From: Nitrospirota bacterium
Lineage (GTDB): Bacteria; Nitrospirota; Thermodesulfovibrionia; Thermodesulfovibrionales; JdFR-88
Reading direction: 5' to 3'
Length of the DNA stretch: 57,350 nt
Assembly (NCBI GenBank): GCA_021789735.1
Contig: JAJYJB010000004.1
Coordinates: forward strand, 1 to 57,350
A program made the translations under genes and the position numbers. Below are positions 42,378 through 52,756 of the stretch, one piece after another. The notes beneath the pieces were generated by a model. It was not told the origin of the DNA, made no database searches, and saw nothing but the letters and a program-made list of their open reading frames with translations. The first letter of the stretch is position 1, and each line of letters begins with the position of its first letter.

Positions 42378-42752
42378 TTACTGCGCCGTTTCCTCCGGAG
42401 CGGGTGCAACAGGCGCGGCGGGCGCGGCCGCTGCCTGAATGCTTGCCTCAAGGGCCCGGGCCTGTTTTTTCTCCAGCTTTATGACCATGTGCTTCATGAC
42501 CGGATCATAGATCTTGTAGAACTCTTCAAGTTTCTGGATGGCGTTTGAAGGGGCCTTGAGGCTGTAAAGGACGTAAAAACCCCTTTTGTGCTTGTTGAGC
42601 TCGTAGGCAAGCTTCTTCATGCCCCATTCGTCCGTCTTTACTATCTGACCTCCGGCGTCCTGCATTACGCCCTTTATCTTTTCGATTGCCGCGCGCAGGT
42701 CTTCTTCGGAAAGCGTGTCGTCGAGGATTACCGTGTTTTCGTAATAATTCAC
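42378..42752 (-). CDS. rpsF: 30S ribosomal protein S6
   Basis: From a GTG at 42752 the protein is 124 residues and begins MNYYENTVIL, matching S6 N-termini. AGAAGGAGG lies 12 bases before. A TTG three codons upstream (42761) is possible but too near the ribosome site. The alanine/proline-rich tail is an extension. It is first in the rpsF-ssb-rpsR operon. Confidence 0.95.
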   Translation of the reverse strand: MNYYENTVILDDTLSEEDLRAAIEKIKGVMQDAGGQIVKTDEWGMKKLAYELNKHKRGFYVLYSLKAPSNAIQKLEEFYKIYDPVMKHMVIKLEKKQARALEASIQAAAAPAAPVAPAPEETAQ

Positions 42753-42781
42753 CCTTTTCAAAAACCTCCTTCTGGATATTG

Positions 42782-42819
42782 GGCCGCCTTAATGCGGCCA
42801 TAGCCCCCGTTTCTGGCTA
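42782..42819 (-). promoter_or_regulatory. two hairpins in the rpsF leader
   Basis: A perfect 6-bp stem (GGCCGC 42782-42787 with GCGGCC 42794-42799) and a second stem (TAGCC 42801-42805 with GGCTA 42815-42819) lie just before the ribosome site. S6-S18 autoregulate through leader hairpins in many bacteria; whether these match that motif is not shown. Confidence 0.4.
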
Positions 42820-42846
42820 CCCCCGGGAGCAAGGAGCCGTGCATAA

Positions 42847-42876
42847 GTTATATCATACAGGCGGATTTAAAAGCAA
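42847..42876 (-). promoter_or_regulatory. promoter of the rpsF operon
   Basis: TTGCTT (42876-42871), 18 bases, TATAAC (42852-42847) with the extended TGA before the -10. Confidence 0.5.
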
Positions 42877-42981
42877 ATTACGGGAGACAGGCGGGAAGGT
42901 GCTTTTTCTTTTCAGGCATTGGCAGGGCCGGCGGGACCGGATGTGAATGGCGTCCCTAATCCAGGGCGAATGCGGTGCGGG

Positions 42982-43659
42982 TCAGGGTTCCTCCGGCTCG
43001 CCGTAGCGGCCGGCCTTCCGCTTGCCTTTACCGTGCCCGGCCATATGTTTTAGGGAAATGATGGTTGGGCGGACGGCATTCTTTTTTCCCTTTCCTTTTC
43101 CCACGGCAAGCGCATTTCTGGTATGGACCATCCTCTGAAGCGCGGTAAAATGCGTGAACACGAAAAGCGCCCACAGGGCGGGCACTATGAACCCGAAGAT
43201 CGAGCCCGCGGTGACAAGTATTATCCTCTCCGGACGCTCCATGATGCCTACTTTGCACTCCGCGCCAAGCCCTTCCGCCCTGGCCCTGGTGTAGCTGACC
43301 AGGGAGGCGCCGACGAGGGCGCCAAGGCAAAGCGCGGCGGCCACCGCGTCCGCCCTCAGGTGATATGCAAGGCCAAGGAAGATAAAGGCGTCCGAATAGC
43401 GGTCCAGCACCGAATCCAGGTAAGCTCCAAACGCGCTTTCCTTGCCGTTTGCCCTTGCCACCATACCGTCGAAACTGTCAAACAGGCTCCCCAGAAGGAT
43501 GACCAGCCCTCCAGCCCGCAGATCATAAGCCAGCACGCAGGCCCCGGCCGTAGTTATGAGGAACCCGGCCAGCGTCAGGGCGTTGGGACTTACCTTTATT
43601 CTCCTCATGACAGGCAGGAGGGGCTTTTCCACACGGCGGGCAAGACGGGAAGAGATCAA
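42982..43659 (-). CDS. CDP-alcohol phosphatidyltransferase, probable phosphatidylinositol-phosphate synthase
   Basis: The 225-residue membrane enzyme carries the full family motif: DSFDGMVAR, eight residues, then GAYLDSVLDR (about 61-87). Several membrane segments follow. Lying three bases after the inositol-phosphate synthase gene, it probably joins CDP-diacylglycerol to inositol 1-phosphate. A basic tail (KGKGKKN and on) ends the protein. Substrate choice is inferred from gene order. Confidence 0.85.
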   Translation of the reverse strand: MISSRLARRVEKPLLPVMRRIKVSPNALTLAGFLITTAGACVLAYDLRAGGLVILLGSLFDSFDGMVARANGKESAFGAYLDSVLDRYSDAFIFLGLAYHLRADAVAAALCLGALVGASLVSYTRARAEGLGAECKVGIMERPERIILVTAGSIFGFIVPALWALFVFTHFTALQRMVHTRNALAVGKGKGKKNAVRPTIISLKHMAGHGKGKRKAGRYGEPEEP

Positions 43660-43662
43660 AAC

Positions 43663-44760
43663 CTATTTCCCCGCGATGAAGTCCTGCACCATCGTTTTTG
43701 CGACCGCATCCGGGAACTGCCTGGGCGGGTGCTTCATGAAATAGGCCGAAGGCTCGGACAATACCCCCCCCATTTTTCGGTCCAGGGCAAGCTGCATGCA
43801 CCGGATGGCGTCTATTACGACGCCCGCGCTGTTAGGCGAGTCCTCGACCGAGAGCCTTAGCTCCAGGTCAATCGGGATGTTGCCGAATATGCGGGCCTCC
43901 ATGCGGATGAAGCAGACTTTGTTGTCACAGAGCCAGGGCACATAATCGGACGGGCCTATGTGTATGTCGTCTGCCTTCAGGGGGGAGCTCATCTGGCTCT
44001 GGACGGACTGGGTCTTCGATATCTTCTTGGATTTAAGCCTGCTTGCGTTAAGCATATTGAGGAAATCGGTGTTCCCGCCGACATTGAGCTGATAGGTCCT
44101 GTCCAGCTTCACGCCCCTGTCCTCAAAGAGCCTGGCAAGCGTGCGGTGGATTATGGTCGCCCCGAGCTGGCTTTTAATGTCATCGCCTATTATGGGCAGT
44201 CCCCTTTCCTCGAAGAGCCCGGCCCACTCCTCATTGGAAGCTATGAACACCGGCATGCAGTTTATGAAACCCGCGCCCGCCTTCAGCGCCTCTCCGGCGT
44301 AGAAACGCACCGCCTGCTCGGAGCCCACAGGCAGATAGTTGATGAGTATGCGCGCGCCGGTCTTCTTAAGCACGTCCGCTATGTTGACCGGTTTTTTTTG
44401 CGCGGGGGCAAAACGCTTCTCCTCCGGGTAGTCCGCCAAGTGGCCGGAGACGCCGTCCAGGATGTGGCCCATTTCCACTATGGGCCCTTTTTTGCCAAAT
44501 GCCCTGCCTGCTATCCGTTTGGTGCAGTTGGGGGCGGCAAAAATTGCCTCATAAAGGGGTTTGCCCACCTTCCTTTTATCTATATCGAAGGCCGCGGCCA
44601 CCTCGATGTCCCTCGGAGAGTAAGGGCCTATTTTATGGTTCATCAGACCCAGGCCCGCCTCCGGGTGACCAGCGTGAAGCCCTTTGTAATATTCGATCCC
44701 CTGGATAAGGGAGCTTGCGCAATTGCCGACACCGATGACAGCGACTTTGATCTTTGCCAT
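43663..44760 (-). CDS. inositol-3-phosphate synthase
   Basis: The enzyme turns glucose 6-phosphate into inositol phosphate, NAD-dependent. The 365 residues begin KVAVIGVGNCASSLIQG (NAD site); GDDIKSQLGATIIHRTLA and NVGGNTDFLNML are signature stretches. The ATG at 44760 with AAAAGGA is chosen over a TTG ten codons earlier. It is coupled to the phosphatidyltransferase that follows. Confidence 0.93.
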   Translation of the reverse strand: MAKIKVAVIGVGNCASSLIQGIEYYKGLHAGHPEAGLGLMNHKIGPYSPRDIEVAAAFDIDKRKVGKPLYEAIFAAPNCTKRIAGRAFGKKGPIVEMGHILDGVSGHLADYPEEKRFAPAQKKPVNIADVLKKTGARILINYLPVGSEQAVRFYAGEALKAGAGFINCMPVFIASNEEWAGLFEERGLPIIGDDIKSQLGATIIHRTLARLFEDRGVKLDRTYQLNVGGNTDFLNMLNASRLKSKKISKTQSVQSQMSSPLKADDIHIGPSDYVPWLCDNKVCFIRMEARIFGNIPIDLELRLSVEDSPNSAGVVIDAIRCMQLALDRKMGGVLSEPSAYFMKHPPRQFPDAVAKTMVQDFIAGK

Positions 44761-44918
44761 TTGTCCTTTTCCCGGCCTTTTTGCTTGCAAGTTTTAAGAT
44801 CTAAGGGGCGGCTTAATGCAATTTAAGAAAAATTTACATGAGAAGAAGATCAAAGTCAAGAAAAGCGCCATCTTCCGGGGCGGCGCGATGTGTTTTACCG
44901 GACGGCCCCGGTTTCCGG

Positions 44919-45806
44919 CTATGAACGCTTCCGGGCTATGAACACCCTCTCCCATCCGGCCAGGTCCCGGACGATATTTTCCACGCGCAGGCCGGCCTGG
45001 GCTGCCAGGCCCGAGAGGAGAGATGTGTCCGTCCCCCCTGCCATCTCCATAAGCAGGCATCCGTTTGGCTCAAGATGGTCCGGGGCCTGCCGGATGATAT
45101 CTTCGGTCAGGACCAGACCGCTTTCGCCGCCGCTTAAGGCGACCCTTGGCTCCCAGCAGCCCACTTCGGGCTCCAGCTTTTCTATGAGCCTGTCTTTTAT
45201 GTAGGGGGGGTTGGCGGTGATAATGCTGAAGCGTTCCTGACCGGCCGGGGCAAAGAGGTCCCCTTTGAGAAGCCTGAGGTTTTTTTCCGCGCCGTTCAGT
45301 TCCATGTTCTTCCGCGCCCACTCCAGGGCGTCTTCGGAGATGTCCACGGCGGTGACCTGCGCATCAGGGAGGTTTTTGGCCAGGGCCAGGGCTATCGCGC
45401 CGCTTCCCGTGCAGAGATCAAGCACTCGCAGGAGCGGCCCCCCGTCTTTGCCCGCCCTGAGCCTGCCTGCCCTCTCCAGGGCCTCCCGGACCAGTATCTC
45501 CGTTTCGGGCCGGGGTATGAGGGCGCCAGGCCCCACCTTTATCTTAAGGCCGTAAAACCAGACAAACCCCAGGATATAATGAAGGGGTTCGCGCTTTTTT
45601 CTTCTTTCGAGTATTTCATTTAACTTCCGGAGCTCCGGGGCAGTCAGGGGCGAATTGTCCCGGTAGAGGACAAGGGTGTCAATGCCAAGGCCGTCTTTAA
45701 GGATGGCGCGGGCCTCTTCTTTTGCCTCTTTTATCCCGAGGCCCGCCAGGAAGTCTATGGCGTATTTAAGGGCCTCAAGCGCCCTGGCCGTCCGGGCTTC
45801 CGTCAA
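44919..45806 (-). CDS. prmC: peptide chain release factor N5-glutamine methyltransferase
   Basis: PrmC methylates the GGQ glutamine of release factors. The 295 residues have an N-terminal helical domain, SAM motif [15 protein letters not shown] (about 126-140) and the catalytic ANPPYIKDR. The start, a TTG at 45806, lies inside the end of prfA with a 32-base overlap. Confidence 0.95.
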   Translation of the reverse strand: MTEARTARALEALKYAIDFLAGLGIKEAKEEARAILKDGLGIDTLVLYRDNSPLTAPELRKLNEILERRKKREPLHYILGFVWFYGLKIKVGPGALIPRPETEILVREALERAGRLRAGKDGGPLLRVLDLCTGSGAIALALAKNLPDAQVTAVDISEDALEWARKNMELNGAEKNLRLLKGDLFAPAGQERFSIITANPPYIKDRLIEKLEPEVGCWEPRVALSGGESGLVLTEDIIRQAPDHLEPNGCLLMEMAGGTDTSLLSGLAAQAGLRVENIVRDLAGWERVFIARKRS

Positions 45807-46878
45807 GGGCTGAGATCTCCTTGAGTTTTTCGGTCTGGAAATAGGCTATAAGGCTGTCTATCATCTCGTCCATGTCGCCCTCCAGAAAGCGGTCCAGCTT
45901 GTAAAGGGTGAGCCCTATCCTGTGGTCCGTCACGCGGTTCTGGGGATAGTTGTACGTCCTTATGCGCTGGCTGCGGTCCCCGGTGCCCACCTGCGACTTT
46001 CTCTCCCTGGCGCGTTCCTCTTCGAGCTTCTCCTGCTCGATCTCGTAGATCCTGGCGCGCAGCACCTTCATGGCCTTTTCCCTGTTCTTAAGCTGGGAGC
46101 GCTCGTCCTGGCACTGCACCACCACCCCGGTGGGCATGTGCACTATCCTCACGGCCGAATACGTGGTATTTACGCTCTGGCCCCCATGCCCGCCCGAGCA
46201 GAAGGTGTCTATCCTCAGGTCCTTTTCCTCTATCTTGATGTCCACATCCTCGGCCTCGGGCAGCACGGCCACCGTGGCGGCGGAGGTGTGTATCCTTCCG
46301 GAGGCCTCAGTGGACGGGACCCTCTGCACCCGGTGCACCCCGCTTTCGAACTTAAGCCTGCTGAAGGCCATCCTGCCCTGAATGGACGCAACTATTTCCT
46401 TTATGCCCCCAAGCCCGGTGACGCTTGAGTCTATGACCTCCACCTTCCACCTCTTGGCCTCGGCATACTTGGAGTACATCCTGAAGAGCTCGGAGGCAAA
46501 AAGCGCCGCCTCCTCTCCGCCGGTGCCCGCCCTTATCTCCAGGATCACGTTTCTTTCGTCCCGGCGGTCTTTTGGGATGAGCATGAGCGTCAGGTTCTTT
46601 TCAAAATCCGGCCTCTCCCGCTTAAGCTCGTCCAGCTCCTCGACGGCCATTTTCCTCAGCTCCTCGTCCCCGCTGCCAAGCAGCTTTTCGGCCTCCTCCA
46701 TGTCGGCAAGGAGTTTTTTATATCTCTTTATCTCCTCCACAAGCGGATAGAGCTCCGCCTGCTCGCGGGAGAGTTTCTGGTAAAGCTCCCGGTTCTGAAT
46801 GACCTCCGGCCTGGAGAGCTCTTCCGTAAGCTCCCCATAATGTTTTTCCACACCTTCAAGGTTCTCTATAAGCCTCAT
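45775..46878 (-). CDS. prfA: peptide chain release factor 1
   Basis: RF1 ends translation at UAA and UAG. The 367 residues carry [11 protein letters not shown] with the catalytic GGQ (about 230), and [14 protein letters not shown], where the stop-codon tripeptide is PST in place of the common [17 protein letters not shown] is also diagnostic. It overlaps the DUF1385 gene before it (ATGA) and prmC after it. Confidence 0.97.
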   Translation of the reverse strand: MRLIENLEGVEKHYGELTEELSRPEVIQNRELYQKLSREQAELYPLVEEIKRYKKLLADMEEAEKLLGSGDEELRKMAVEELDELKRERPDFEKNLTLMLIPKDRRDERNVILEIRAGTGGEEAALFASELFRMYSKYAEAKRWKVEVIDSSVTGLGGIKEIVASIQGRMAFSRLKFESGVHRVQRVPSTEASGRIHTSAATVAVLPEAEDVDIKIEEKDLRIDTFCSGGHGGQSVNTTYSAVRIVHMPTGVVVQCQDERSQLKNREKAMKVLRARIYEIEQEKLEEERARERKSQVGTGDRSQRIRTYNYPQNRVTDHRIGLTLYKLDRFLEGDMDEMIDSLIAYFQTEKLKEISALDGSPDGQGA

Positions 46879-47774
46879 TTCACACCTTCCTCAAAAGCCA
46901 TGACACCTTCAAACGCCTTGAGCGAAACTTCAAGCTGCAGTTCATCCGGCTCGTCCGTCGTGAGCCTCTGCAGAGCAAGCCCGGGCAGCACAAGGAGGCG
47001 CACAACCGGGTTCGATTCATATTTCGCGCCCGCCTTCAGGAGCTCATAGGAGAGCCCGGCCACAAAAGGCATCAGCGCAAACCTGGACAGGAATTTCGCG
47101 TAAAAAGGCCAGTCCCGGGGCACCAGGGAGAAAACCAGTATCGAAAGCACCAGCACTATGAGCAGGAAACTAGTGCCGCAGCGCGGATGAAGCGGACTTT
47201 CGCTTTTTATCTTCTCCATGTCCATACGGCCGTCCTCATAGGCGTGTATCACCTTGTGCTCCGCGCCGTGGTACTCGAATATCCTGCCTATCTCCTTCCA
47301 AAGCCCGATGGCCCATATATAGATCAAAAAAAGCGCAACGCGGACCAGGCCGTCCACAAGGTTGTAAAGCACCCCGCTGGCGGAAACCGCCGGGATGAGC
47401 GAGCCGGCCAGCCTGGCCGCATACAACGGCAGGAAAAGGAAAAGGCCCGCAGCGGCAACCAGGGACACGGCAAGCGTAAGGCCCATCTGGACGGGGGAAA
47501 GCGGCTTTTCATCTTCCTCCGAGGCCACGCGCGCCGAAAACTCCAGGGCCTTCATGCCAAGAAGCAGGGTATAAAAAAGGATGATGGCCCCCCTTATGAA
47601 CGGGACCTTCTCGCCCGCGTGGGTCTTGAGGGGCTCGCTTTTCAGCTTTATGCCCCCGCCCGGCTGCCTTACGGCCACCGCCCAGCCCCTGCGGGACTTG
47701 AACATTACCCCCTCTATAACCGCCTGTCCGCCTATGGAGTTTTTTTGCCTTTGCTCCGGCTTCCGCTCATTCAT
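46875..47774 (-). CDS. DUF1385 membrane protein (YqhQ-like)
   Basis: The 299-residue protein starts with [20 protein letters not shown] (about 13-32), the family hallmark, and has four or so membrane segments between about 55 and 255, plus [14 protein letters not shown]. Function is unknown. It is often next to prfA and prmC, as here, and overlaps prfA by four bases. Confidence 0.92.
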   Translation of the reverse strand: MNERKPEQRQKNSIGGQAVIEGVMFKSRRGWAVAVRQPGGGIKLKSEPLKTHAGEKVPFIRGAIILFYTLLLGMKALEFSARVASEEDEKPLSPVQMGLTLAVSLVAAAGLFLFLPLYAARLAGSLIPAVSASGVLYNLVDGLVRVALFLIYIWAIGLWKEIGRIFEYHGAEHKVIHAYEDGRMDMEKIKSESPLHPRCGTSFLLIVLVLSILVFSLVPRDWPFYAKFLSRFALMPFVAGLSYELLKAGAKYESNPVVRLLVLPGLALQRLTTDEPDELQLEVSLKAFEGVMAFEEGVK

Positions 47775-47812
47775 TTTCTATTTTCTGCCTTTTTCCCGTC
47801 AGAAGAAAAACA

Positions 47813-47879
47813 AAAGGGGCGCCGGAGTATCTTTCTTTTTTATACGGAAGACCGCCGGGCCGCCCCTTTATGAACGTTC
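47813..47879 (-). terminator. terminator after rpmE
   Basis: On the minus strand, AAAGGGGCG (47879-47871) pairs with CGCCCCTTT (47821-47813), the stem extended by CCGG on both sides. A TGTTTTT run follows. The loop is long (about 39 bases). Confidence 0.55.
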
Positions 47880-47885
47880 TTTCAG

Positions 47886-48095
47886 CTAGCTTTCTTTTTT
47901 TGCGGCGTATTTCTTCTTGAACTTCTCCACGCGGCCCTCGGAGTCCACTATCTTCTGCTTGCCTGTGAAAAACGGGTGGCAGCTGGAGCAGATGTCTACT
48001 CGTATCTCGGCGGCCGTGGAGCGCGTAGTGAAGGTGTTTCCGCATGCGCAGACGACCTGGACCTCTTTATAATCCGGATGTATTCCTTCCTTCAT
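47886..48095 (-). CDS. rpmE: 50S ribosomal protein L31, zinc-binding form
   Basis: The 69-residue protein begins [20 protein letters not shown] and has [13 protein letters not shown]. The CxC and CxxC pairs mark the zinc-containing type. It stands alone with its own terminator; GGAGGG lies before the ATG at 48095. Confidence 0.97.
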   Translation of the reverse strand: MKEGIHPDYKEVQVVCACGNTFTTRSTAAEIRVDICSSCHPFFTGKQKIVDSEGRVEKFKKKYAAKKES

Positions 48096-48244
48096 GGCAG
48101 TTTCAAAGCCCTCCTTTTATCATCTAATCATTTATTTTAAGGCAAATGGAAGGGTCTTTTCAAGTTTTGCGCCCTTTGAAGCAGCCCCCGGCCAGCGCCT
48201 GGTTTCAGGGAAAAATCGCGGCAAGCAGGACCAACCGGGGTATT

Positions 48245-49600
48245 TTATCCTCTCCTGTAAAACATCTTGCGGTCCACCTTCAGGACTTCCGCCGCGCGGG
48301 ATTTGTTGCCCCCGCACTTTTCGAGTGTTTTTTGCAGGACTTCGTTTACAATGCCCTCCAGAGAGGTGCCGGGAGAGCCGATGTCCACGGTTATGCGGAC
48401 CGCGTTTGCTCCAGCCTGTCTCTCCGGCGCCTTTATGACAAGGTGTTCGGGCCTTATGAGCCCGCCTTCTGTCACGATGGCGGCCCGCTCCAGGCAGTTT
48501 TCAAGCTCCCTTATGTTGCCCGGCCAGTGGTAATCGAGGAGCGCGTCCATGGCCCGGGCAGAGATCCCGGTAATATGCTTCCCAAGTTTCCGGCTGAACT
48601 GCCCGATGAAGTGCTCCGTCAGAAGCGGGATGTCTTCCTTCCTCTGCCTGAGGGGCGGAAGGAAAATCGGGAATGCGTTTATCCGGTAGTAGAGGTCTTC
48701 GCGAAAAAGCCCGTCTTTCACAAGGGCGCTCAAATCCCGGTGGGTCGCGGCTATGACCCTGCAGTCGGCCCTGGCGGACTCATTCGAGCCCAGTTTCTCA
48801 TAAACCCGCTCCTGCAGCACCCTCAACAGTTTTGCCTGAAGCGCGGCGGGCATGTCGCTTATTTCATCCAGCAGTATTGTGCCGCCGCGGGCGAGGCCGA
48901 ACTTGCCTTCCTTTTCCCTGTCCGCGCCTGTAAAGGCCCCTTTGGTATGGCCGAAAAGCTCGCTTTCAAGGAGAGCGGCCGGGATCGCTGCGCAGTTGAC
49001 CGCGACAAACCTGTTTTCCATCTTCTCTCCAGCATAGTGGATGGCCCTCGCCAGCACCTCCTTGCCGGTGCCGCTTTCTCCCTGAATGGCCACCGCCGTG
49101 CCGGGGCTTTTGGCCACCTTTTCGGCCAGTTTGAGGGCGTCCATCAACGCTGGGGACTTCGTGATAATATTCTGAAAGCTGTAAAGCTCTCCCATGCGTT
49201 CCCTGAGGCTTTTGTGCCCGTCCCGGAGCCTCCGGAAATCAAGCGCGCGGTTTATGACCGCTAAAAGCGCGCCCTTGTCGTAAGGCTTGGCGATGTAATC
49301 ATAGGCGCCCCGTTTTATCGACTGGACGGCATTTTTCAGGTCCCCGTGGCCCGTGAGCATGATGAAAGGTATGTGGCTGTATTTGGACCTTGTCTCGGCC
49401 AGAAGCCGCGTGCCGTCCATCCCCGGCATCTCCTGGTCCGATATGATGATATCCACATTGCGTTTTCCGAGGATATGGAGCGCGGCCGGGCCGCCGTCCG
49501 CAAGGAGCGGCGCAAAACCGGCCTTCCTTAAATGCGTCCCTATCAGCAGCCTGAAGCTCTCGTCGTCGTCGACGACCAGTATGTCCGCTTTTTCAGTCAT
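48245..49600 (-). CDS. sigma-54-dependent response regulator
   Basis: The 451-residue NtrC-type protein has a receiver domain (about 1-118, phosphoacceptor in IISDQEMPG), an AAA+ domain (about 140-375) with GESGTGKE and intact GAFTGA, and a Fis-type DNA-binding end (NKSRAAEVLKVDRKMFYRR). That last helix stops earlier than in most relatives. It overlaps the hybrid kinase gene by ATGA, so they are partners. Its target promoters are not identified. Confidence 0.93.
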   Translation of the reverse strand: MTEKADILVVDDDESFRLLIGTHLRKAGFAPLLADGGPAALHILGKRNVDIIISDQEMPGMDGTRLLAETRSKYSHIPFIMLTGHGDLKNAVQSIKRGAYDYIAKPYDKGALLAVINRALDFRRLRDGHKSLRERMGELYSFQNIITKSPALMDALKLAEKVAKSPGTAVAIQGESGTGKEVLARAIHYAGEKMENRFVAVNCAAIPAALLESELFGHTKGAFTGADREKEGKFGLARGGTILLDEISDMPAALQAKLLRVLQERVYEKLGSNESARADCRVIAATHRDLSALVKDGLFREDLYYRINAFPIFLPPLRQRKEDIPLLTEHFIGQFSRKLGKHITGISARAMDALLDYHWPGNIRELENCLERAAIVTEGGLIRPEHLVIKAPERQAGANAVRITVDIGSPGTSLEGIVNEVLQKTLEKCGGNKSRAAEVLKVDRKMFYRRG

Positions 49601-52317
49601 TCGGCGTCAAACACCAACCTGACCTTTTCAAGATAGCCTGAGAGCTTTTTTGTAATATTTTCAAGCAGCGCGGAGTCTTTCTCTTTTGCCGCCTCCTCAA
49701 GGAGGCGGCCCAGGTCCGAAACGAGATCAAACCCGTAGCCTCCGCCCGTGCCTTTCATGCTGTGGCCGAGCGCCCGTATGGTGTCGTAATCCCCTTTTTT
49801 CAGCGCCTCCGCCATTCTCCGGACATCCGCCCGCCTGTTTTTGAGAAACCCCGGCACAAGCTCTTCAAGCCCGGCGCTTACATGGACAGTGGCGCTGTCG
49901 TTGGCGCGGTCCGTCAAGTCCCGTATGGCCGCAAACAGCGACTCTTTTTTCACGGGTTTGGCCAGGTGGGCCGTGCACCCAGCCTCAAGGCTTTTCCGCA
50001 CGTCCTCTTTAAAGGCGTTGGCGGTAAGGGCGATGATGGGAGTGGCCCTTGTCCCCTGCTCCAGCTCGAATTTCCGGATTATCCTTGTCGCCGCGTAGCC
50101 GTCCATCACGGGCATCTCCACGTCCATGAGCACAAGGTCATATCTGCCCGAGATAAACCGGGCCGCGCCCGCCTCACCGTTTTCAGCCATGTCAATTTTG
50201 CAGGGCGTCTTTTTAAAATACGCCTGGATAAGCAGCCTGTTGTCCGGGGAGTCGTCGACAAGAAGGACATTGAGCGGCGGCACGGCGGAGGACGGCTTTT
50301 TCGCCGGGCGTTTTTCGCCCGGACGCCGCCGGCCTCCGAGCTCGGAGCAGATGGCCTCCCGCAGCTCCGACTGTTTTATGGGTTTGATCAGGCACCTTGC
50401 TATCCCCAGTTGTCTCGCCTTGGCGGTTTGGACCGTGGTGTTGCCGGAGGTCAGCATCATGACCGTCATGCCCGCAAGGGAGGGGTCCTTTTTTATGCAC
50501 TCGGCCACCTGAAAGCCGTCCATCCCGGGCATGAAGCAGTCCAGAAGCAAAAGGTCATATGCGGCGCCTGCGTCCCTTGCCCGCTTCAGTTCATCGAGGC
50601 ACTGCGTCCCGCCTCCGGATTCGCTTACTCCCGCCCCCCATCTGGAAAGCAGGCTGGCCAGTATCATGCGGTTGGTGGCGTTGTCATCCACGACAAGCGC
50701 CCGAAGCCCCTTTATATCCGCCGCCTTCCGGGACCGGCGGCTTCTTTCCGCGCGCTCCCGGACGCCCAGTTTTGCTGTAAAACTGAACGTGCTGCCCTCA
50801 CCCGGTTTACTTTCCACCCCGATCTCCCCGTCCATCAATTCGACAAGCCTTTTCGTGATGGCAAGCCCGAGCCCCGTCCCGCCGTACTTCCTGGTAGTGG
50901 AAGAATCGACCTGCGTGAATTTTTCAAAGACGGTCTCCTTCTTTTCAGGCGGGATGCCTATGCCGGTGTCCCGGACGGAAAAATGGAGGGTCCGGGTCTT
51001 TTGCCCGTCAGCCTCAGGCTTTTGTCTTTTGACTTCGACAACGACCTCGCCCTTTTCCGTGAACTTGATGGCGTTGCCGATCAGGTTTATCAGTATCTGG
51101 CGAAGGCGGAAAGGGTCCCCGGCGAGAAATGAAGGCACATCCGGCATGACCCGGAAAGCCAGCTCGATGCCCTTCGCGTGCGCCCTCATCGCCATGATCT
51201 CGCACGTCCTTTCAAGCAGTTCGTTCAAGTCGAAGTCCGCAACTTCGAGGGTTAGCGTGCCCGATTCCACCCTTGAAATATCGAGGATGTCATTGATAAG
51301 GCCCAGCAGGTTCTCCCCGGCGGTCCTGAATACCTTGACGTACTGCTTCTGCTCATGACTCAGCTCGGTCTCCCACAGCAGATCGGCCATTCCCAGGATC
51401 GCGTTGAGGGGCGTCCGTATCTCGTGGCTCATGACCGCGAGGAACTCACTCTTGGCCTTCGCGGCGGACTCGGCCGCTTCCCTGGCCTGAATCAGCTCGT
51501 TCACGATATTTTTTTCTTCGGTTATGTCACGGACGATTTCAATCGCCCCTACCGCCTCGCCGGCTTCATTTCGCAATACGGCCGCGCAGCCGTCCAGGTA
51601 GCTCTGCAGATAAGGGATAAACGGCGATTCGCCGTACAGCTTGTCGTTTTCCCTGTCCCACTTGACAAGCCGGTATTCCTCCATCGTCTCCTCTTTGTCC
51701 TGCGACACCATGTCTATGAGGATGGGCCGCTTTTCGCCGTAAAACGCCTTGCTGTACTCGTAATCGCCCTTTCCCACGATCTGGGCGGCTGTCATGCGCG
51801 TCAATTGCTCCATCGCCTTGTTCCAGAACAGCACGACCCCCTCGCGGTCTATTATGAACGTGGGGTACGGAAGGAAATCGATGATGCCGCCAAGCAGTTT
51901 GTTGGACTCACGGATGTCCTTGTCAGCCATGTTTTTACCGGAGATGTCGCGCAATATGGCGCAAACAAGGTCACGTTTGCCGTCCTTCGCCGCGGTCATG
52001 CAAACCTCCACGGGCAGTCTCCTGCCGTCCATGTGCCTGCACACGCATTCGAACCTTAGGGGGCCGCTCCTGGCGGCAGCTGTCATATCGCAGGCTTTCA
52101 CAGCGGGGAAATGCCCATCCGGCCGTATTCGGGCAAATAAACCGGACAGGGGAGTGTTTAATATTTTGTCTTTGGAGACAGCGCCAATGAGACCCAGGGC
52201 CGCCTGATTGCAATCGATAACATGATCGTTTTCGATCAGTAAACATGCTTCCGGCAGGCATTCAATGGATATCCTAGAAGCTTTCGGTAAAGATTCTCTC
52301 TTCATATCTCTGATCAA
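49597..52317 (-). CDS. hybrid sensor histidine kinase
   Basis: The 906-residue protein is probably soluble, without clear membrane segments. It has two PAS domains (about 15-130 and 145-270), a histidine site in [15 protein letters not shown] (about 300), an ATPase domain ([17 protein letters not shown]), two receivers ([13 protein letters not shown] and [13 protein letters not shown]) and an HPt domain with [13 protein letters not shown] (about 850). This full relay would feed the response regulator encoded next. The PAS ligand is unknown. Confidence 0.93.
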   Translation of the reverse strand: MIRDMKRESLPKASRISIECLPEACLLIENDHVIDCNQAALGLIGAVSKDKILNTPLSGLFARIRPDGHFPAVKACDMTAAARSGPLRFECVCRHMDGRRLPVEVCMTAAKDGKRDLVCAILRDISGKNMADKDIRESNKLLGGIIDFLPYPTFIIDREGVVLFWNKAMEQLTRMTAAQIVGKGDYEYSKAFYGEKRPILIDMVSQDKEETMEEYRLVKWDRENDKLYGESPFIPYLQSYLDGCAAVLRNEAGEAVGAIEIVRDITEEKNIVNELIQAREAAESAAKAKSEFLAVMSHEIRTPLNAILGMADLLWETELSHEQKQYVKVFRTAGENLLGLINDILDISRVESGTLTLEVADFDLNELLERTCEIMAMRAHAKGIELAFRVMPDVPSFLAGDPFRLRQILINLIGNAIKFTEKGEVVVEVKRQKPEADGQKTRTLHFSVRDTGIGIPPEKKETVFEKFTQVDSSTTRKYGGTGLGLAITKRLVELMDGEIGVESKPGEGSTFSFTAKLGVRERAERSRRSRKAADIKGLRALVVDDNATNRMILASLLSRWGAGVSESGGGTQCLDELKRARDAGAAYDLLLLDCFMPGMDGFQVAECIKKDPSLAGMTVMMLTSGNTTVQTAKARQLGIARCLIKPIKQSELREAICSELGGRRRPGEKRPAKKPSSAVPPLNVLLVDDSPDNRLLIQAYFKKTPCKIDMAENGEAGAARFISGRYDLVLMDVEMPVMDGYAATRIIRKFELEQGTRATPIIALTANAFKEDVRKSLEAGCTAHLAKPVKKESLFAAIRDLTDRANDSATVHVSAGLEELVPGFLKNRRADVRRMAEALKKGDYDTIRALGHSMKGTGGGYGFDLVSDLGRLLEEAAKEKDSALLENITKKLSGYLEKVRLVFDAE

Positions 52318-52756
52318 AACAGGCCGTCATGCGAATGATACCTTAAGGCAAGCGAGCAAGTAAAGGATGAATAAATGGAACATGCCGCGCGACGAAGACC
52401 CTCCTGGCCGGTGGGATCAAAGGTGGAGAGGTGGCAACAGAAGGAACTGACGCATTGTCAGGGAATTTTAAAGGTTTTTGTTTGTCGCTTGGCAGATCAT
52501 CCTTGGGAGAAAGAGTACGGCCGGAAAACAGCGGGTCCAACAAAGCGAAACAATACTGAGGCAGAAGCGGTTTTTCAAAGCCCTTTTTTTAGCATTTACT
52601 AAAAGGCAAAAGAAAGGCCCTTTTCAAGTTTTGAACACGCAAAAGCCGTTAAAAACGGGAAGAAAGCCCCAACGTGGTCCAGACTCCCGGTCTGGGGAAG
52701 ATGGAGGCCCCGGGAGGGGTATCGCGGGGACCTCCACTGGGAGGGAGAGAAAAAGA
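52318..52756. other. gene-free gap between dsrE and the kinase
   Basis: Two frames here (at 52375 and 52478) have no protein-like content and no ribosome site. The notable content is the structured element at 52664-52749, and a weak terminator-like hairpin (CCGTT/AACGG near 52645-52659) in the minus direction. The kinase promoter should lie near 52318-52400 but is not clear. Confidence 0.5.
52664..52749 (-). ncRNA. candidate structured RNA or palindromic element
   Basis: On the minus strand CCCAGTGG (outer) pairs with CCACgtTGGG, AGGtCCCC pairs with GGGGCCT, and CCAGAC pairs with GTCTGG around the 5-base loop CGGGA. Together they make a three-way junction between the dsrE stop and the kinase gene. 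It could be a 3' UTR structure, a regulatory leader, or a small mobile palindrome. No known family is claimed. Confidence 0.4.

Noticed and set aside
48146..49264. 372-codon frame antisense to the response regulator
   Set aside because: Shadow of a clear NtrC-type gene.
49762..51132. 456-codon frame antisense to the hybrid kinase
   Set aside because: Shadow of the kinase reading frame; no motifs, and the opposite strand has every expected kinase motif.
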